DNA from: an uncultured Clostridia bacterium
Lineage (GTDB): Bacteria > Bacillota > Peptococcia > Peptococcales > Peptococcaceae
Length of the DNA: 46,366 nt
NCBI GenBank assembly: GCA_944391625.1
Contig: CALXUG010000021.1
Location: 1 to 46,366 of the forward strand
Direction: 5' to 3'
Under the pieces are notes generated by a model. That model was not told where the DNA came from and made no database searches. It saw only the letters and a list, made by a program, of their open reading frames with translations. Position 1 is the stretch's first letter. Each line of letters opens with the position of its first letter. Positions 6,735 to 15,267 of this stretch are shown here, piece after piece. The translations under genes were made by a program, and so were the position numbers.

Positions 6735-9383
6735 TTATTTTAACTGTGCTGCAACCAAACCTTCTGCCAGGCCCAGCGCTTCAGCCAGCTTGCTGTAGTC
6801 CTTGCCGCCGGCCTGCGCCATATCCGGTCGGCCACCGCCGCCGCCGCCGGTCACTTTGGCAATTTCTTTAATCATATTGCCGGCATGCAGTCCCTGTTTG
6901 TTTAAATCTTTGGTCATGGCTACAATCAGGTTTACACCGTTTTCACTTTTTGCGCCCAAAACAACCACGCCGCTCTGCAGCTTATCCCGGAACATATCGC
7001 TCATATCCCGCAGGCTGTTCATATCAGCAGCTTCTACCTCGCAGGCCAGCAGTTTAATGCCTGCTACTTCTTTTACCTGACTCAGCAAATCATCTACCTG
7101 ATTTTTAGATGCCGCTGCATGCAGCTGGGCAATTTCTTTTTCTAATTCTTTATTCTGCGCAGCCAGCTGTTCTACCCTGCTGATAATATCTTTTTCTGCT
7201 GCTTTCAGATTTTTTCCCAGCTGAGCAACCAGCTGTTCCTTCTGCAGTGTATACTGATAAGCGCTCAGTCCGGTTACTGCTTCGATACGTCTGACACCGG
7301 CAGCCACTGCGCCTTCGCTGACGATTTTAAACAGTCCGATCTGGCTGATATTGGCAACGTGGGTGCCGCCGCACAGTTCCATGCTGTAATCGCCTGCCTG
7401 CACGCAACGAACGATATCACCGTATTTTTCGCCAAACAAAGCAGTAAAGCCCAGCTTTTTGGCTTCCTCAATACCGGTTTCAAAAATGGTTACCGGCAGT
7501 GCCTGTAAAATCACTTCATTTACTTTCTGCTCTACCTGCGCCAATTCTTCCGCTGTAACAGCGCTCATATGAGAAAAGTCAAAGCGCAGACGCTGTCCGT
7601 CTACCGAAGAACCAGCCTGATGAACATGATCGCCCAGCACTTGCTGCAATGCTTTGTGCAACAAATGGGTAGCTGTATGATTGCGGGCTGTTGCCTGACG
7701 CACTGCCCCGTCTACCACAGCAGTTACTGTTTCACCGGCATCTACAGTACCGGATACCACGCCGTGATGGACATATTTGCCGTCCGGCATTTTTTCGGTA
7801 TCTGTTACAGTAATTTTTCCGGTAGCGCCGCTGATCACACCACGGTCGCCGGCCTGTCCGCCGCTCATGGCATAGAACGGTGTCATCGGCAGCACAACGT
7901 ATACTTCCTGCCCTTCTTCGGCCTGCATTACCTTTTGTCCATCTACAATCATACCGGCCAATGTAGTTTCGGCAGTCAGCTGTTCATAGCCCACAAACTG
8001 GGTTTTGTCCAAATCGCCCAGCTGTTCTTTGACAGTAAAGGCCAAATCCCAGGCGGTAATATCTTTTTTAGATTTTTTAGACAACGCGCGCTGCGCCTGC
8101 ATAGCGGCTTCAAACCCTGCCTCATCTACAGTCATGCCGTTTTCCGCAGCCATATCCTGAGTTAAATCAATGGGGAAGCCATAGGTATCATAGAAGGTAA
8201 AGGCTGTTGCACCGTCAATTTCGGTTTTGCCTTCGCCTTTTAAACGGGCAATGGTATCGTTTACAATGCGAATACCATCGCTCAAAGTCATTTGGAACCG
8301 TTCTTCCTCTGTTTTGATTACTTTTTCGATAAAGGACAGTTTATCCAGCAGTTCCGGATAATCTTCACCCATCATGTCAGCCACTTTGGCACTGAACTGA
8401 TACAAGAATGCCCCTTCAATGCCCAGCGATTTTCCCAACCGTACAGCGCGGCGCAGAATGCGGCGCAATACATAGCCTCTGCCTTCATTGCTGGGCAGTA
8501 CGCCGTCGCAAATCAGAAATGTGCAGGAGCGGGCATGGTCTGCAATTACCCGGAACGGGAAACCGTCAGCGCCTTTGTCATATTGTTTGCCGGAGATTTC
8601 TTCCACTTTTTCAATCAGCGGATAAATCAAGTCGGTATCATAATTGCTGTTGACATTCTGCATAACCGATGTGATCCGTTCCAATCCCATACCGGTGTCA
8701 ATGCTTGGACGAGGCAGCGGTGTCATAACGCCGTTTTCATCTCTGTTATACTGCATAAATACCAGATTCCAGATTTCCAGCCAGCGGTCGCAGTCGCACA
8801 CGCCCAGCGCACAGCCGTCAGGATGGTTGCAGGCATGTTCTGCGCCCCTGTCAATATGGATTTCACTGCAAGGACCACATGGGCCAGTTTCGCCCATCTG
8901 CCAGAAATTGTCCTTTTCACCCAGCCGAAGGATGCGTTCTTCCGGCATATCGGTAATTTTTCGCCATAAGTCATGGGCTTCATCGTCATCGTTATAAATG
9001 GTAATATATAATTGCTCTTTGGGCAGCTTTAATTCCTCTGTTAAAAAGCCCCAGGCATTTTTGATGGCGTCTTCTTTGAAATAATCACCAAAGGAGAAAT
9101 TGCCCAGCATTTCAAAAAAGGTATGATGTCTGGCTGTCCGCCCTACTGTATCTAAATCATTATGTTTACCGCCGGCACGCACACATTTTTGCGAAGTGGT
9201 TGCTCTGGTATAGTCCCGTTTTTCCAAACCCAGAAAAACATCCTTAAACTGATTCATCCCTGCGTTGGTAAACAGCAGCGTTGGATCGTTGTAAGGAACC
9301 AGAGAAGAACTTGGCACATGGGTATGCCCTCTGTCTTCAAAATATTTGATAAACATTTGTCTGATTTCTTTCCCTGTTAGCAT
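6735..9383 (-). CDS. alaS: Alanyl-tRNA synthetase
   Basis: Full-length class II alanyl-tRNA synthetase of 882 aa. The catalytic core opens with 'FIKYFEDRGHTHVPSSSLVP' (motif 1) and 'RAGGKHNDLDTVGRTARHHT' (motif 2). The editing domain carries the zinc-binding 'HTATHLLHKAL' and 'CGGTHV' motifs. A C-Ala domain ends with the glycine stretch 'GGGGGGRPDMAQAGG'. It charges tRNA-Ala and clears mischarged Ser or Gly. The start at 9383 gives the usual 'MLTGKEIRQMF' N-terminus. No T-box leader is seen upstream, only a short region with a good promoter, so expression appears constitutive. It heads the ireB–ruvX run. Confidence 0.98.
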   Translation of the reverse strand: MLTGKEIRQMFIKYFEDRGHTHVPSSSLVPYNDPTLLFTNAGMNQFKDVFLGLEKRDYTRATTSQKCVRAGGKHNDLDTVGRTARHHTFFEMLGNFSFGDYFKEDAIKNAWGFLTEELKLPKEQLYITIYNDDDEAHDLWRKITDMPEERILRLGEKDNFWQMGETGPCGPCSEIHIDRGAEHACNHPDGCALGVCDCDRWLEIWNLVFMQYNRDENGVMTPLPRPSIDTGMGLERITSVMQNVNSNYDTDLIYPLIEKVEEISGKQYDKGADGFPFRVIADHARSCTFLICDGVLPSNEGRGYVLRRILRRAVRLGKSLGIEGAFLYQFSAKVADMMGEDYPELLDKLSFIEKVIKTEEERFQMTLSDGIRIVNDTIARLKGEGKTEIDGATAFTFYDTYGFPIDLTQDMAAENGMTVDEAGFEAAMQAQRALSKKSKKDITAWDLAFTVKEQLGDLDKTQFVGYEQLTAETTLAGMIVDGQKVMQAEEGQEVYVVLPMTPFYAMSGGQAGDRGVISGATGKITVTDTEKMPDGKYVHHGVVSGTVDAGETVTAVVDGAVRQATARNHTATHLLHKALQQVLGDHVHQAGSSVDGQRLRFDFSHMSAVTAEELAQVEQKVNEVILQALPVTIFETGIEEAKKLGFTALFGEKYGDIVRCVQAGDYSMELCGGTHVANISQIGLFKIVSEGAVAAGVRRIEAVTGLSAYQYTLQKEQLVAQLGKNLKAAEKDIISRVEQLAAQNKELEKEIAQLHAAASKNQVDDLLSQVKEVAGIKLLACEVEAADMNSLRDMSDMFRDKLQSGVVVLGAKSENGVNLIVAMTKDLNKQGLHAGNMIKEIAKVTGGGGGGRPDMAQAGGKDYSKLAEALGLAEGLVAAQLK

Positions 9384-9447
9384 TCTATTTGCCCCTTCCT
9401 AATCCTACAATCTTTATGGCGCACAGAACCACCATATGTATCTTTTT

Positions 9448-9476
9448 ATTATGGATTTTTCCCGTTTTTTTGTCAA
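9448..9476 (-). promoter_or_regulatory. Promoter of alaS
   Basis: TTGACA (9476–9471) and CATAAT (9453–9448) on the minus strand are 17 bases apart, a near-perfect vegetative promoter, and lie about 65 bases before the alaS start codon. Confidence 0.75.
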
Positions 9477-9526
9477 CACATTTCCGCAAAAAAACAGCGG
9501 ATATAACCATATTTTCATGGCAATAT

Positions 9527-10333
9527 TCAGTACAGTCCGTCAAACATATGCAGGAACAAATAAATCAAAATAATCGTGATAGCTGCATATGTCAACCGAT
9601 ACACAGGCGCTTTGCGTCTCCAGTCTTTTTTGCGGTTTACATCTTCACCATGCTGCCGCTGAATAAAATAGCGCATCGGACCAATACAGCCATAAATAGC
9701 CAGCGCAAAGAAAAATACAATCAGCAGCACATCGGGCCACCAATCCCCGGACCGCAGTGCGCTGCGCAAAAATGTATAACCAAAATCGGTAGCGCTTAAA
9801 TAAGCCAATATCATAACCATTGTTGTATTTCTGACAAACTGCGGCACCTTTTTCTGCCAGTAAAACAGCGGCAGTAACGCCGGCAAAAACAGTAACGATG
9901 CTTTGATGCTAATCCACGGCATCATCTGTGCCAATACAATTACCACTAATGCGTAGCAAAGAAATCCAATAGAAGGCCCGTAATCAATATGCCAATCGGT
10001 TTCCAGCTCTGGCGCCTGTTCATCTTCGGTGGCAAAGATGCCAAAAAATCCTCGCTGGGCAATGAATTTCCATCCACTGGCCTCACAAATGGCAATCAAC
10101 TCATCCTGACTGGACGGTGATTTATCATCATAAAAACTGTCTAACGGTAAATCTGTCAGCTGATAGCGCAATTTACGCGGCTCTGCTCGCTCAAACACCG
10201 CCAAACCGCCAATCATCTTACTCAGAATATAACCCTGCTGCGCCATATCCTCCAGCCATGCCGCCATCCGCCCGTTTTCGTAGATTGAGCAGGGCGCAAA
10301 ACGAAACACATATCGTTTTTTTGTTGCTTCCAT
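9527..10333 (-). CDS. DUF2812 domain membrane protein (second paralogue)
   Basis: The first ~130 residues of the 268-aa protein form a DUF2812 domain ('FAPCSIYENGRMAAWLEDMA', 'QQGYILSKM', 'LIAICEASGWKFIAQRG'). About four membrane helices follow, from 'IGFLCYALVVIVLAQMM' to 'LTYAAITIILIYLFLHMF'. Genes of this type are usually paired with a PadR regulator, as here, and their function is unknown. I start at the ATG at 10333, nine bases after GGAG; an ATG two codons earlier crowds the ribosome-binding site. The paralogue at 10379–11215 lies 46 bases upstream, so the two arose by tandem duplication and share the PadR operon. Confidence 0.88.
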   Translation of the reverse strand: MEATKKRYVFRFAPCSIYENGRMAAWLEDMAQQGYILSKMIGGLAVFERAEPRKLRYQLTDLPLDSFYDDKSPSSQDELIAICEASGWKFIAQRGFFGIFATEDEQAPELETDWHIDYGPSIGFLCYALVVIVLAQMMPWISIKASLLFLPALLPLFYWQKKVPQFVRNTTMVMILAYLSATDFGYTFLRSALRSGDWWPDVLLIVFFFALAIYGCIGPMRYFIQRQHGEDVNRKKDWRRKAPVYRLTYAAITIILIYLFLHMFDGLY

Positions 10334-10378
10334 GGTCATCCTCTCCTTTTATCAACCAATCACTACATCAACCCAACT

Positions 10379-11215
10379 TTAATAAAAAAATATCAGAAAA
10401 ACAAAACCGAAGATAAAACAATAGCTGACCATGCACAAAATCGTGGTGACACGATACCGCAATGCGCCGCTGCGCCAATCTTGATTATATTCCGGCAGTT
10501 TTGGATGCAGCCGTTTTAAAAAATTCCGCAGCGCTCCGGCAACAAGATAACAGATTACATATAAAGCGCACAGCAAAAGCAATATGACAGGGATAACTTC
10601 CTGACTGCCCACCATATTCCAAGTATCCATAAGACCATTGGCAAAGGCTGTCGAGGCCAGAGTTGGTATCAACATACTCAAAAAAATAGCCTGAATCCCG
10701 ATTTGAATGGCATCTCTGGACAGTACATGGGTCAAAAATGCCAAAGGCAGCCACAAAATACAACCAACTACCAATCGTTTTAACAAATCACCGTAGTCAG
10801 CTATCGGCCACAGCCAGAGCAGCACCGATGCCAACAGAATATAAAGCAGAAAAATAATATTTCGTTTATACAGCGGACGTCGTTCCGTTTCTAACTCCGG
10901 TACTGTTTCATCCTCGGCAACAAAAATGCCGAACATGCCCCGTTTACAAAGATACTGCCAGCCGCCGGCCTGGCAGATGGCAATGAGTTCCTCCGCATCG
11001 GAAGGAGAACGGTCATTGAATAAACGTTCTTCCGGCAGCTCGCATAACCGATACTGCAGCTTTTGCGGAGCGGCTTTTTGAAATTTGGCAAAACAGCCCC
11101 AGGTTTTTACCAACCGATAGCCCCGCTGCGCCATAAATTCCAGCCAACCGGCCATCCGTTCCGGCTCATAGCCGGAGCAGGGTGCCATGCGCACGATATT
11201 TTTTGTCCCTCCCAT
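10379..11215 (-). CDS. DUF2812 domain membrane protein (first paralogue)
   Basis: The 278-aa product has an N-terminal DUF2812 domain ('MAPCSGYEPERMAGWLEFMA', 'QRGYRLVKTWGCFAKFQ', 'LIAICQAGGWQYLCKRG') and a C-terminal half with four to five membrane helices, among them 'IFLLYILLASVLLWLW'. The ATG at 11215 has AAGGAGG at eight bases and begins 16 bases after the PadR stop, so the genes are translated from one message. The soluble N-terminal domain is on the cytoplasmic side by charge distribution. Function is unknown; other PadR–DUF2812 pairs suggest a response to membrane or antimicrobial stress, which is only inference here. Confidence 0.88.
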   Translation of the reverse strand: MGGTKNIVRMAPCSGYEPERMAGWLEFMAQRGYRLVKTWGCFAKFQKAAPQKLQYRLCELPEERLFNDRSPSDAEELIAICQAGGWQYLCKRGMFGIFVAEDETVPELETERRPLYKRNIIFLLYILLASVLLWLWPIADYGDLLKRLVVGCILWLPLAFLTHVLSRDAIQIGIQAIFLSMLIPTLASTAFANGLMDTWNMVGSQEVIPVILLLLCALYVICYLVAGALRNFLKRLHPKLPEYNQDWRSGALRYRVTTILCMVSYCFIFGFVFLIFFY

Positions 11216-11230
11216 GTTTACCGCCTCCTT

Positions 11231-11542
11231 TTATGCTTCCTCGCTGGCCGCATCCGCCACACAGCGCTGCAGCCGCACCACCTCATCCTGATAGGCTTGT
11301 TTGCCTTTGTCTGTAATGGTATAGGTTCGTTTGCGTCCTTCTACTTTGATTTCTTTGATATAGGCCTCATCTTCAAATTTAGCTAAAATGGTATATAGTG
11401 TCGCCGGACCAATGCGGCATCGCCCCTGTGTTTTTTTCTCTACAAAATCAGCAATTTCAATTCCGCATTTTGGTGCTTTCTGAAAGGCCATCAATACGTA
11501 AAACATAGATTCTGTCAGGTTTTCCAGTGCCTTTCTGGGCAT
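11231..11542 (-). CDS. PadR family transcriptional regulator
   Basis: The 103-aa winged-helix regulator contains 'LTESMFYVLMAFQKAPKCG' (helix 1), 'GPATLYTILAKFEDEAYIKE' (recognition helix and wing) and 'YTITDKGKQAYQDEVVRL'. The C-terminal helix is short, as in the small PadR-s2 type. It is the first gene of an operon with the two DUF2812 membrane proteins. Palindromic ATATCAATA boxes directly upstream are the likely operator, so it is probably an autorepressor relieved by a small ligand. Confidence 0.93.
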   Translation of the reverse strand: MPRKALENLTESMFYVLMAFQKAPKCGIEIADFVEKKTQGRCRIGPATLYTILAKFEDEAYIKEIKVEGRKRTYTITDKGKQAYQDEVVRLQRCVADAASEEA

Positions 11543-11559
11543 TTCACCACCCCTTTTTT

Positions 11560-11591
11560 AATATCGTTTATTGATATCATATATTGATATT
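11560..11591 (-). promoter_or_regulatory. Probable PadR operator
   Basis: On the minus strand this runs AATATCA-ATATA-TGATATC and then ATAAACGATATT: two interleaved inverted repeats of AATATC/GATATT. It lies 18–49 bases before the PadR start, where an autoregulatory operator is expected. Confidence 0.6.
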
Positions 11592-11716
11592 GTAGCAGAG
11601 AGTTATTGCAGTTGTCAATGGATTTGCCTATGCCGGATAGTGTAAAGTTGCTGTAGGAAAGAAAAAGGCAGACCTGTCATAAGACACAATCCGTTTTCTA
11701 TTGTCACAGAACCATC

Positions 11717-11858
11717 GGGCAATATCTGTTGCAGCGTCCACACGCTGCTCTGGACATTTCTTAGCCTGTCCATCTTTGTCAGACTGCGTCTGCCACGATT
11801 GGACAGTCAGCAGAAATCTCCATCCAGAGGTGGACTTTCTGCAAAGAGATTGTCCTCT
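11717..11858 (-). repeat. Hairpin-string repeat element, copy B
   Basis: A 142 bp copy in inverted orientation. Terminal inverted repeats are GGGCAATATCTGTTGCAG at 11717 and the reverse of GGACAATCTCTTTGCAG at the other end. The central hairpin is CAGAC-TGC-GTCTG at 11780–11792. It fills the space between the PadR promoter and the RNase J terminator; I see no gene in 11592–11995. Confidence 0.75.
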
Positions 11859-11891
11859 CAGCGATTTGGCAAAAAGTATATTATCCCATAC

Positions 11892-11934
11892 AAAAAGGAC
11901 TGCCCATCACTGTTTGCAGTGAATGGGTCAGTCC
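11892..11934 (-). terminator. Terminator of the RNase J gene
   Basis: A long stem (GGACTG-CCCAT-CACTG against CAGTG-ATGGG-AGTCC) closes on a CAAA loop, with a T run on the minus strand. It lies 60 bases past the stop. Confidence 0.85.
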
Positions 11935-11995
11935 CGTTACCAACATTTTTCTTTGCTTCTTTTTTACATGTTTATGATAATTACCGGAAACTTTT

Positions 11996-13666
11996 TTAAA
12001 TTTCCTGAATGATTGGCAGAATCATCGGTCTGCGTCGGGTTTTTTCATACAAATATTTGCCCAGATTATCACGCAGTCCGGTTTTCAAACTGGACCAGTC
12101 TACAATATTCCGTTCCAGATATTTTTCTAATGTCTGTTCTACCCGTTCCCTTGCGCCTGCCATTAGTTCATCGGCTTCCCGCACATACACAAAACCGCGG
12201 GATACAATATCCGGCCCGGCAGCAATGGTTTTATGCTCCCGATCCAACGTTACCACTACAATTAAGATACCATCCTGGGACAACTGCTTGCGATCCCGCA
12301 GAACAATGTTGCCTACATCGCCCACGCCCAGACCGTCAATCAATACCCGTCCGGCTGTTACCTTACCGGTGATGCCGCCTTTCTGATCATTCAACTCAAT
12401 CACACTGCCGTTTTCGGCAATAAACACATTTTCATCAGCCATGCCAACTTCCAATGCCAACTGTTTGTGTTTCACCAGCATACGATACTCACCATGCACC
12501 GGAATGAAATACTTTGGTTTCACCAGATTGATCATCATTTTCAATTCTTCACGGCAGGCATGGCCGGATGTATGCACACCGTTGCCGGAACCGGCAATTA
12601 CTTTTGCACCCAACCGATAGAGCATATCAATAACCCGGGCAACCAGTTTTTCGTTTCCCGGAATTGGAGAAGCAGAAAGAATGACTGTATCGCCTTCTTC
12701 AATTTTGACACGGCGGTGGTCAGACATGGCCATTCTTGTCAAGGCCGACATGGGCTCACCCTGGCTGCCGGTTGTCAGCAGAACAACCTCGCTGCGCGGA
12801 TAACGATCCAATTCGTCCAGCTCAATCAGCGTATTAGGCGGCACTTCCAGATATCCCAGCTCCTGCGACACTTTTACAATGTTCACCATGCTGCGGCCGG
12901 CAATGGCCACTTTGCGCTCATACGTGCAGGCAGCGTTGATCACCTGCTGAATGCGATGTACGTTAGATGCAAAGGTAGCTACCACAATACGTTCCTTGGC
13001 ACTACGGAAGATATTATCAAAATTTTCACCTACGGATTTTTCCGAGGTGCTGTAACCCGGACGCTCCACATTGGTACTATCGGACAAAAAGGCCAGTACG
13101 CCTTTGTTGCCCAGTTCGGCAATTCGCTGATAGTCTATACCTTTTCCATCAACTGGTGTTTGGTCAAATTTAAAATCGCCGGAATGGAAGATAATACCAT
13201 AGCGTGTGTGTACGGCAACTGCTACAGAATCCGGAATACTGTGACAGGTGCGCAGCAGCTCAATGCGGAAAGAGCCCACCTTAAACTCCTGCCGCGGTTT
13301 TACAATATGCAGTCTTGGATTATTTACAAATGTTGTTTCTTTTAATTTGGCTTCAATTAAGCCGATTGTCAGCTTCATGCTGTACACAGGCACATTAATT
13401 TCCCGCAAAAGATACGGCAGACCGCCAATATGGTCTTCATGTCCGTGGGTAATCACGACCCCTTTCACCATATCTCTGTTTTCGATCAAATAACTAATGT
13501 CCTGAATCACGATATCAATACCCAGCAGTTCCTCCTCCGGAAACATCAAACCGGCATCGATAATCAAAATTTCGTTGTCGCATTTGATAGCTGTCATATT
13601 TTTCCCGATTTCACCCAATCCGCCCAGGGGAATAATACTGACACCATCATGATTTTTATTTTTAAT
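11996..13666 (-). CDS. rnj: Ribonuclease J
   Basis: Metallo-beta-lactamase/beta-CASP ribonuclease J of 556 aa, the 5'-to-3' exonuclease and endonuclease of RNA turnover in Bacillota. Visible are the zinc motif 'THGHEDHIGG', 'FHSGDFKFDQTP', 'LSDSTNVERPG', the beta-CASP 'TTGSQGEPMSALTRMA', 'HTSGHA' and 'FIPVHGEYRML'. The expected N-terminus 'KNKNHDGVSIIPLGGLGEIG' is encoded in frame, but its first codon is ATT at 13666–13664, nine bases after AGGAGG. No ATG, GTG or TTG lies between the ribosome-binding site and the conserved 'IIPLGG'. The first conventional start is a TTG at 13618, which would delete that strand. I therefore propose initiation at AUU. It has its own promoter and terminator. Confidence 0.95.
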   Translation of the reverse strand: MKNKNHDGVSIIPLGGLGEIGKNMTAIKCDNEILIIDAGLMFPEEELLGIDIVIQDISYLIENRDMVKGVVITHGHEDHIGGLPYLLREINVPVYSMKLTIGLIEAKLKETTFVNNPRLHIVKPRQEFKVGSFRIELLRTCHSIPDSVAVAVHTRYGIIFHSGDFKFDQTPVDGKGIDYQRIAELGNKGVLAFLSDSTNVERPGYSTSEKSVGENFDNIFRSAKERIVVATFASNVHRIQQVINAACTYERKVAIAGRSMVNIVKVSQELGYLEVPPNTLIELDELDRYPRSEVVLLTTGSQGEPMSALTRMAMSDHRRVKIEEGDTVILSASPIPGNEKLVARVIDMLYRLGAKVIAGSGNGVHTSGHACREELKMMINLVKPKYFIPVHGEYRMLVKHKQLALEVGMADENVFIAENGSVIELNDQKGGITGKVTAGRVLIDGLGVGDVGNIVLRDRKQLSQDGILIVVVTLDREHKTIAAGPDIVSRGFVYVREADELMAGARERVEQTLEKYLERNIVDWSSLKTGLRDNLGKYLYEKTRRRPMILPIIQEI

Positions 13667-13718
13667 GACTGTAAACCTCCTTTGTTTTATTTTATAGACC
13701 GACCAAACTAACTATTCT

Positions 13719-13747
13719 ATTATATGCTATTTTTATGATAATAACAA
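13719..13747 (-). promoter_or_regulatory. Promoter of the RNase J gene
   Basis: TTGTTA (13747–13742) and TATAAT (13724–13719) on the minus strand are spaced by 17 bases. Transcription would begin near 13712, leaving a short leader before the AGGAGG and the ATT start. Confidence 0.65.
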
Positions 13748-13860
13748 GCAATAAAAGGAAAAAAACGGAAAAAATATGTACAAAAATTACTGATACGTTT
13801 GTATTCCGATGAAACTGATTGTTTGTCTGCCGGTAACGCTAAGGAACCAAAAGAGATAAC

Positions 13861-13983
13861 GTGCGCTATTTTGCAGCGCCGGAAGAATATACGGTTAGTC
13901 AAAACCTGCAGCCATTTGCTGATATGATTGCAATTTTGGAAGAAATACAATTAAATTATCATCTCGCAATGATAGCGATTTAA
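13861..13983 (+). pseudogene. Unrecognised coding remnant, 40 codons
   Basis: A plus-strand frame from GTG 13861 to TAA 13983 has natural protein character, beginning 'VRYFAAPEEYTVSQNLQPFA'. No ribosome-binding site precedes it, and in-frame stops lie just upstream. It probably is the C-terminal stump of a lost gene, since a terminator follows at once. The rest of 13748–14046 shows only that terminator. Confidence 0.35.
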
Positions 13984-14030
13984 AAACAAAAATGACCGTC
14001 TGCTGCTAACAGAACGGTCATTTTTGTTTT
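13983..14030. terminator. Bidirectional terminator
   Basis: AAAACAAAAATGACCGT pairs with ACGGTCATTTTTGTTTT around a 14-base loop, with T runs on both strands. It serves the lipoprotein gene ending at 14047 and whatever once ended at 13983. Confidence 0.85.
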
Positions 14031-14046
14031 CATCGTCTATCTATTT

Positions 14047-14625
14047 TTAATTTGCTGATTCGATAATCACCTGACGGGCATTTTCACCGCGAAGATCGGC
14101 AAGCTCTACTTTAATGCCCTTGGGCACATAAGAAACCGATACAATCTGTTCCTCAGTACCTGATTCATACAGCACTACATTTTTTTTGTTCAGCACCTGT
14201 GAACCTTCTTCTTCACCGGCATAATCCATCACATAAACCAGTGTGTCCAGGTCGTCGTTCTGCCACATAAATTGTTTGCCGTACTGCTCATACACATACA
14301 TATCCCGCACCACGTCATACACAGCCAGATAAAGCGGCTGCCCGTTGTTGCCGTTGATATTGCATTCTATCATCAATTTATTTTTTTCGATCCAGTGGCA
14401 TCTGGCGATCCGATGCACATAGCTGTTCTTTTCTGCCAAATCAATTTCTTTGCCCGCTGCCATCACCACTGTGCCGTTTACCTGAATGCCTTCGTCAATT
14501 TCCTGCTCCTGAAAGACATCTTCCCGTTCAGTTTGGGAATCAGCGCCAGGCTCCACTGCACAACCCGCTGCGCCCCCAGCCAGCAGCAGGCAAACCAGTG
14601 CAAACGCAATGCATACTCTCCGCAT
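14047..14625 (-). CDS. Putative lipoprotein, 192 aa
   Basis: The N-terminus 'MRRVCIAFALVCLLLAGGAA' followed by Gly-Cys is a lipoprotein signal peptide; the modified cysteine would be Cys22. The mature part starts acidic ('EPGADSQTERED') and has a predicted beta-rich domain with 'VVMAAGKEIDLAEKNSY' and 'YLAVYDVVRDMYVYEQYGKQ'. I do not recognise the family. It is exported and anchored on the outer face of the cytoplasmic membrane. It ends at a strong bidirectional terminator and stands alone between RNase J and the folD operon. Confidence 0.75.
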   Translation of the reverse strand: MRRVCIAFALVCLLLAGGAAGCAVEPGADSQTEREDVFQEQEIDEGIQVNGTVVMAAGKEIDLAEKNSYVHRIARCHWIEKNKLMIECNINGNNGQPLYLAVYDVVRDMYVYEQYGKQFMWQNDDLDTLVYVMDYAGEEEGSQVLNKKNVVLYESGTEEQIVSVSYVPKGIKVELADLRGENARQVIIESAN

Positions 14626-14725
14626 AGCCGGCCCCCTTTACTTATGGTAATCACTTGTTCCTTCTGCATAATCCTATGCATCTGCGCCGCAATTATGCAA
14701 AACAATTACGTTTTTTAAGATAACC

Positions 14726-15256
14726 TTATAATTCCTGATGCCAGTAAATCGTCTGCGGATCATTGGCTACATCTGCAAAACGGGATAACACATTGCCATA
14801 TTTGAAAGCATAGCTGAAATACAGATAGATATCTGCTTTTCCGGCAGCTTTCGGACGCAGGATCACCTTGTCGGGATAGAACATGTAATTATAATCGGCA
14901 TCTCTCCAGGTAACTTCCAGGCTGTCGATAATCAGACTGACATTACCCCATTCTCCGATTTTGATATCGGTTAAAATACCGCGGCCACCCTGCATCTGGC
15001 CATACTTGCAGCCAATGGAATAATCCCATTTGCCCAGAAACAACGAAAAGTGCTCCAGCAAAAACCGGCAGGGCAAACTGATTTCTTCTTGCAAACGACG
15101 TTCTGTCGCAATTTTTTCTTTTAATGTAATCAACCGGCAGTAATACGATGAACTGTCATTATAATCCGGCAGCTGCTCTGCCCGTTTCAGGCACTGCTCA
15201 ATATCCTCGCAAATCAGAAGAAGCTCTTGATCCAACGCCGCTCTATCCTGTTCCAT
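14726..15256 (-). CDS. hypothetical protein, 176 aa, downstream of folD
   Basis: I do not recognise this family. The first half is helical and charged ('ICEDIEQCLKRAEQLPDY', 'RLITLKEKIATERRLQEEI'). The second half looks like beta strands with many aromatics ('LIIDSLEVTWRDADYNYMF', 'IYLYFSYAFKYGNVL'). The ATG at 15256 lies seven bases after AGGAGG and 11 bases past the folD stop, so it is the second gene of the folD operon. A longer in-frame reading back into folD has no ribosome-binding site. The product is probably cytoplasmic. Confidence 0.7.
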   Translation of the reverse strand: MEQDRAALDQELLLICEDIEQCLKRAEQLPDYNDSSSYYCRLITLKEKIATERRLQEEISLPCRFLLEHFSLFLGKWDYSIGCKYGQMQGGRGILTDIKIGEWGNVSLIIDSLEVTWRDADYNYMFYPDKVILRPKAAGKADIYLYFSYAFKYGNVLSRFADVANDPQTIYWHQEL

Positions 15257-15267
15257 ATTTGTTCCTC

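Noticed and set aside
6802-9380. Many open frames antisense to alaS, several over 100 codons
   Set aside because: They are shadows of a full-length, motif-complete alaS and lack ribosome-binding sites.
12467-13345. 292-codon plus-strand frame inside the RNase J gene
   Set aside because: It is a long antisense shadow, rich in His, Phe and Cys, with no start signals, opposite a certain gene.
13720-13950. Minus-strand 76-codon frame upstream of RNase J
   Set aside because: It covers the RNase J promoter, has no ribosome-binding site, and the opposite strand there has better coding character.
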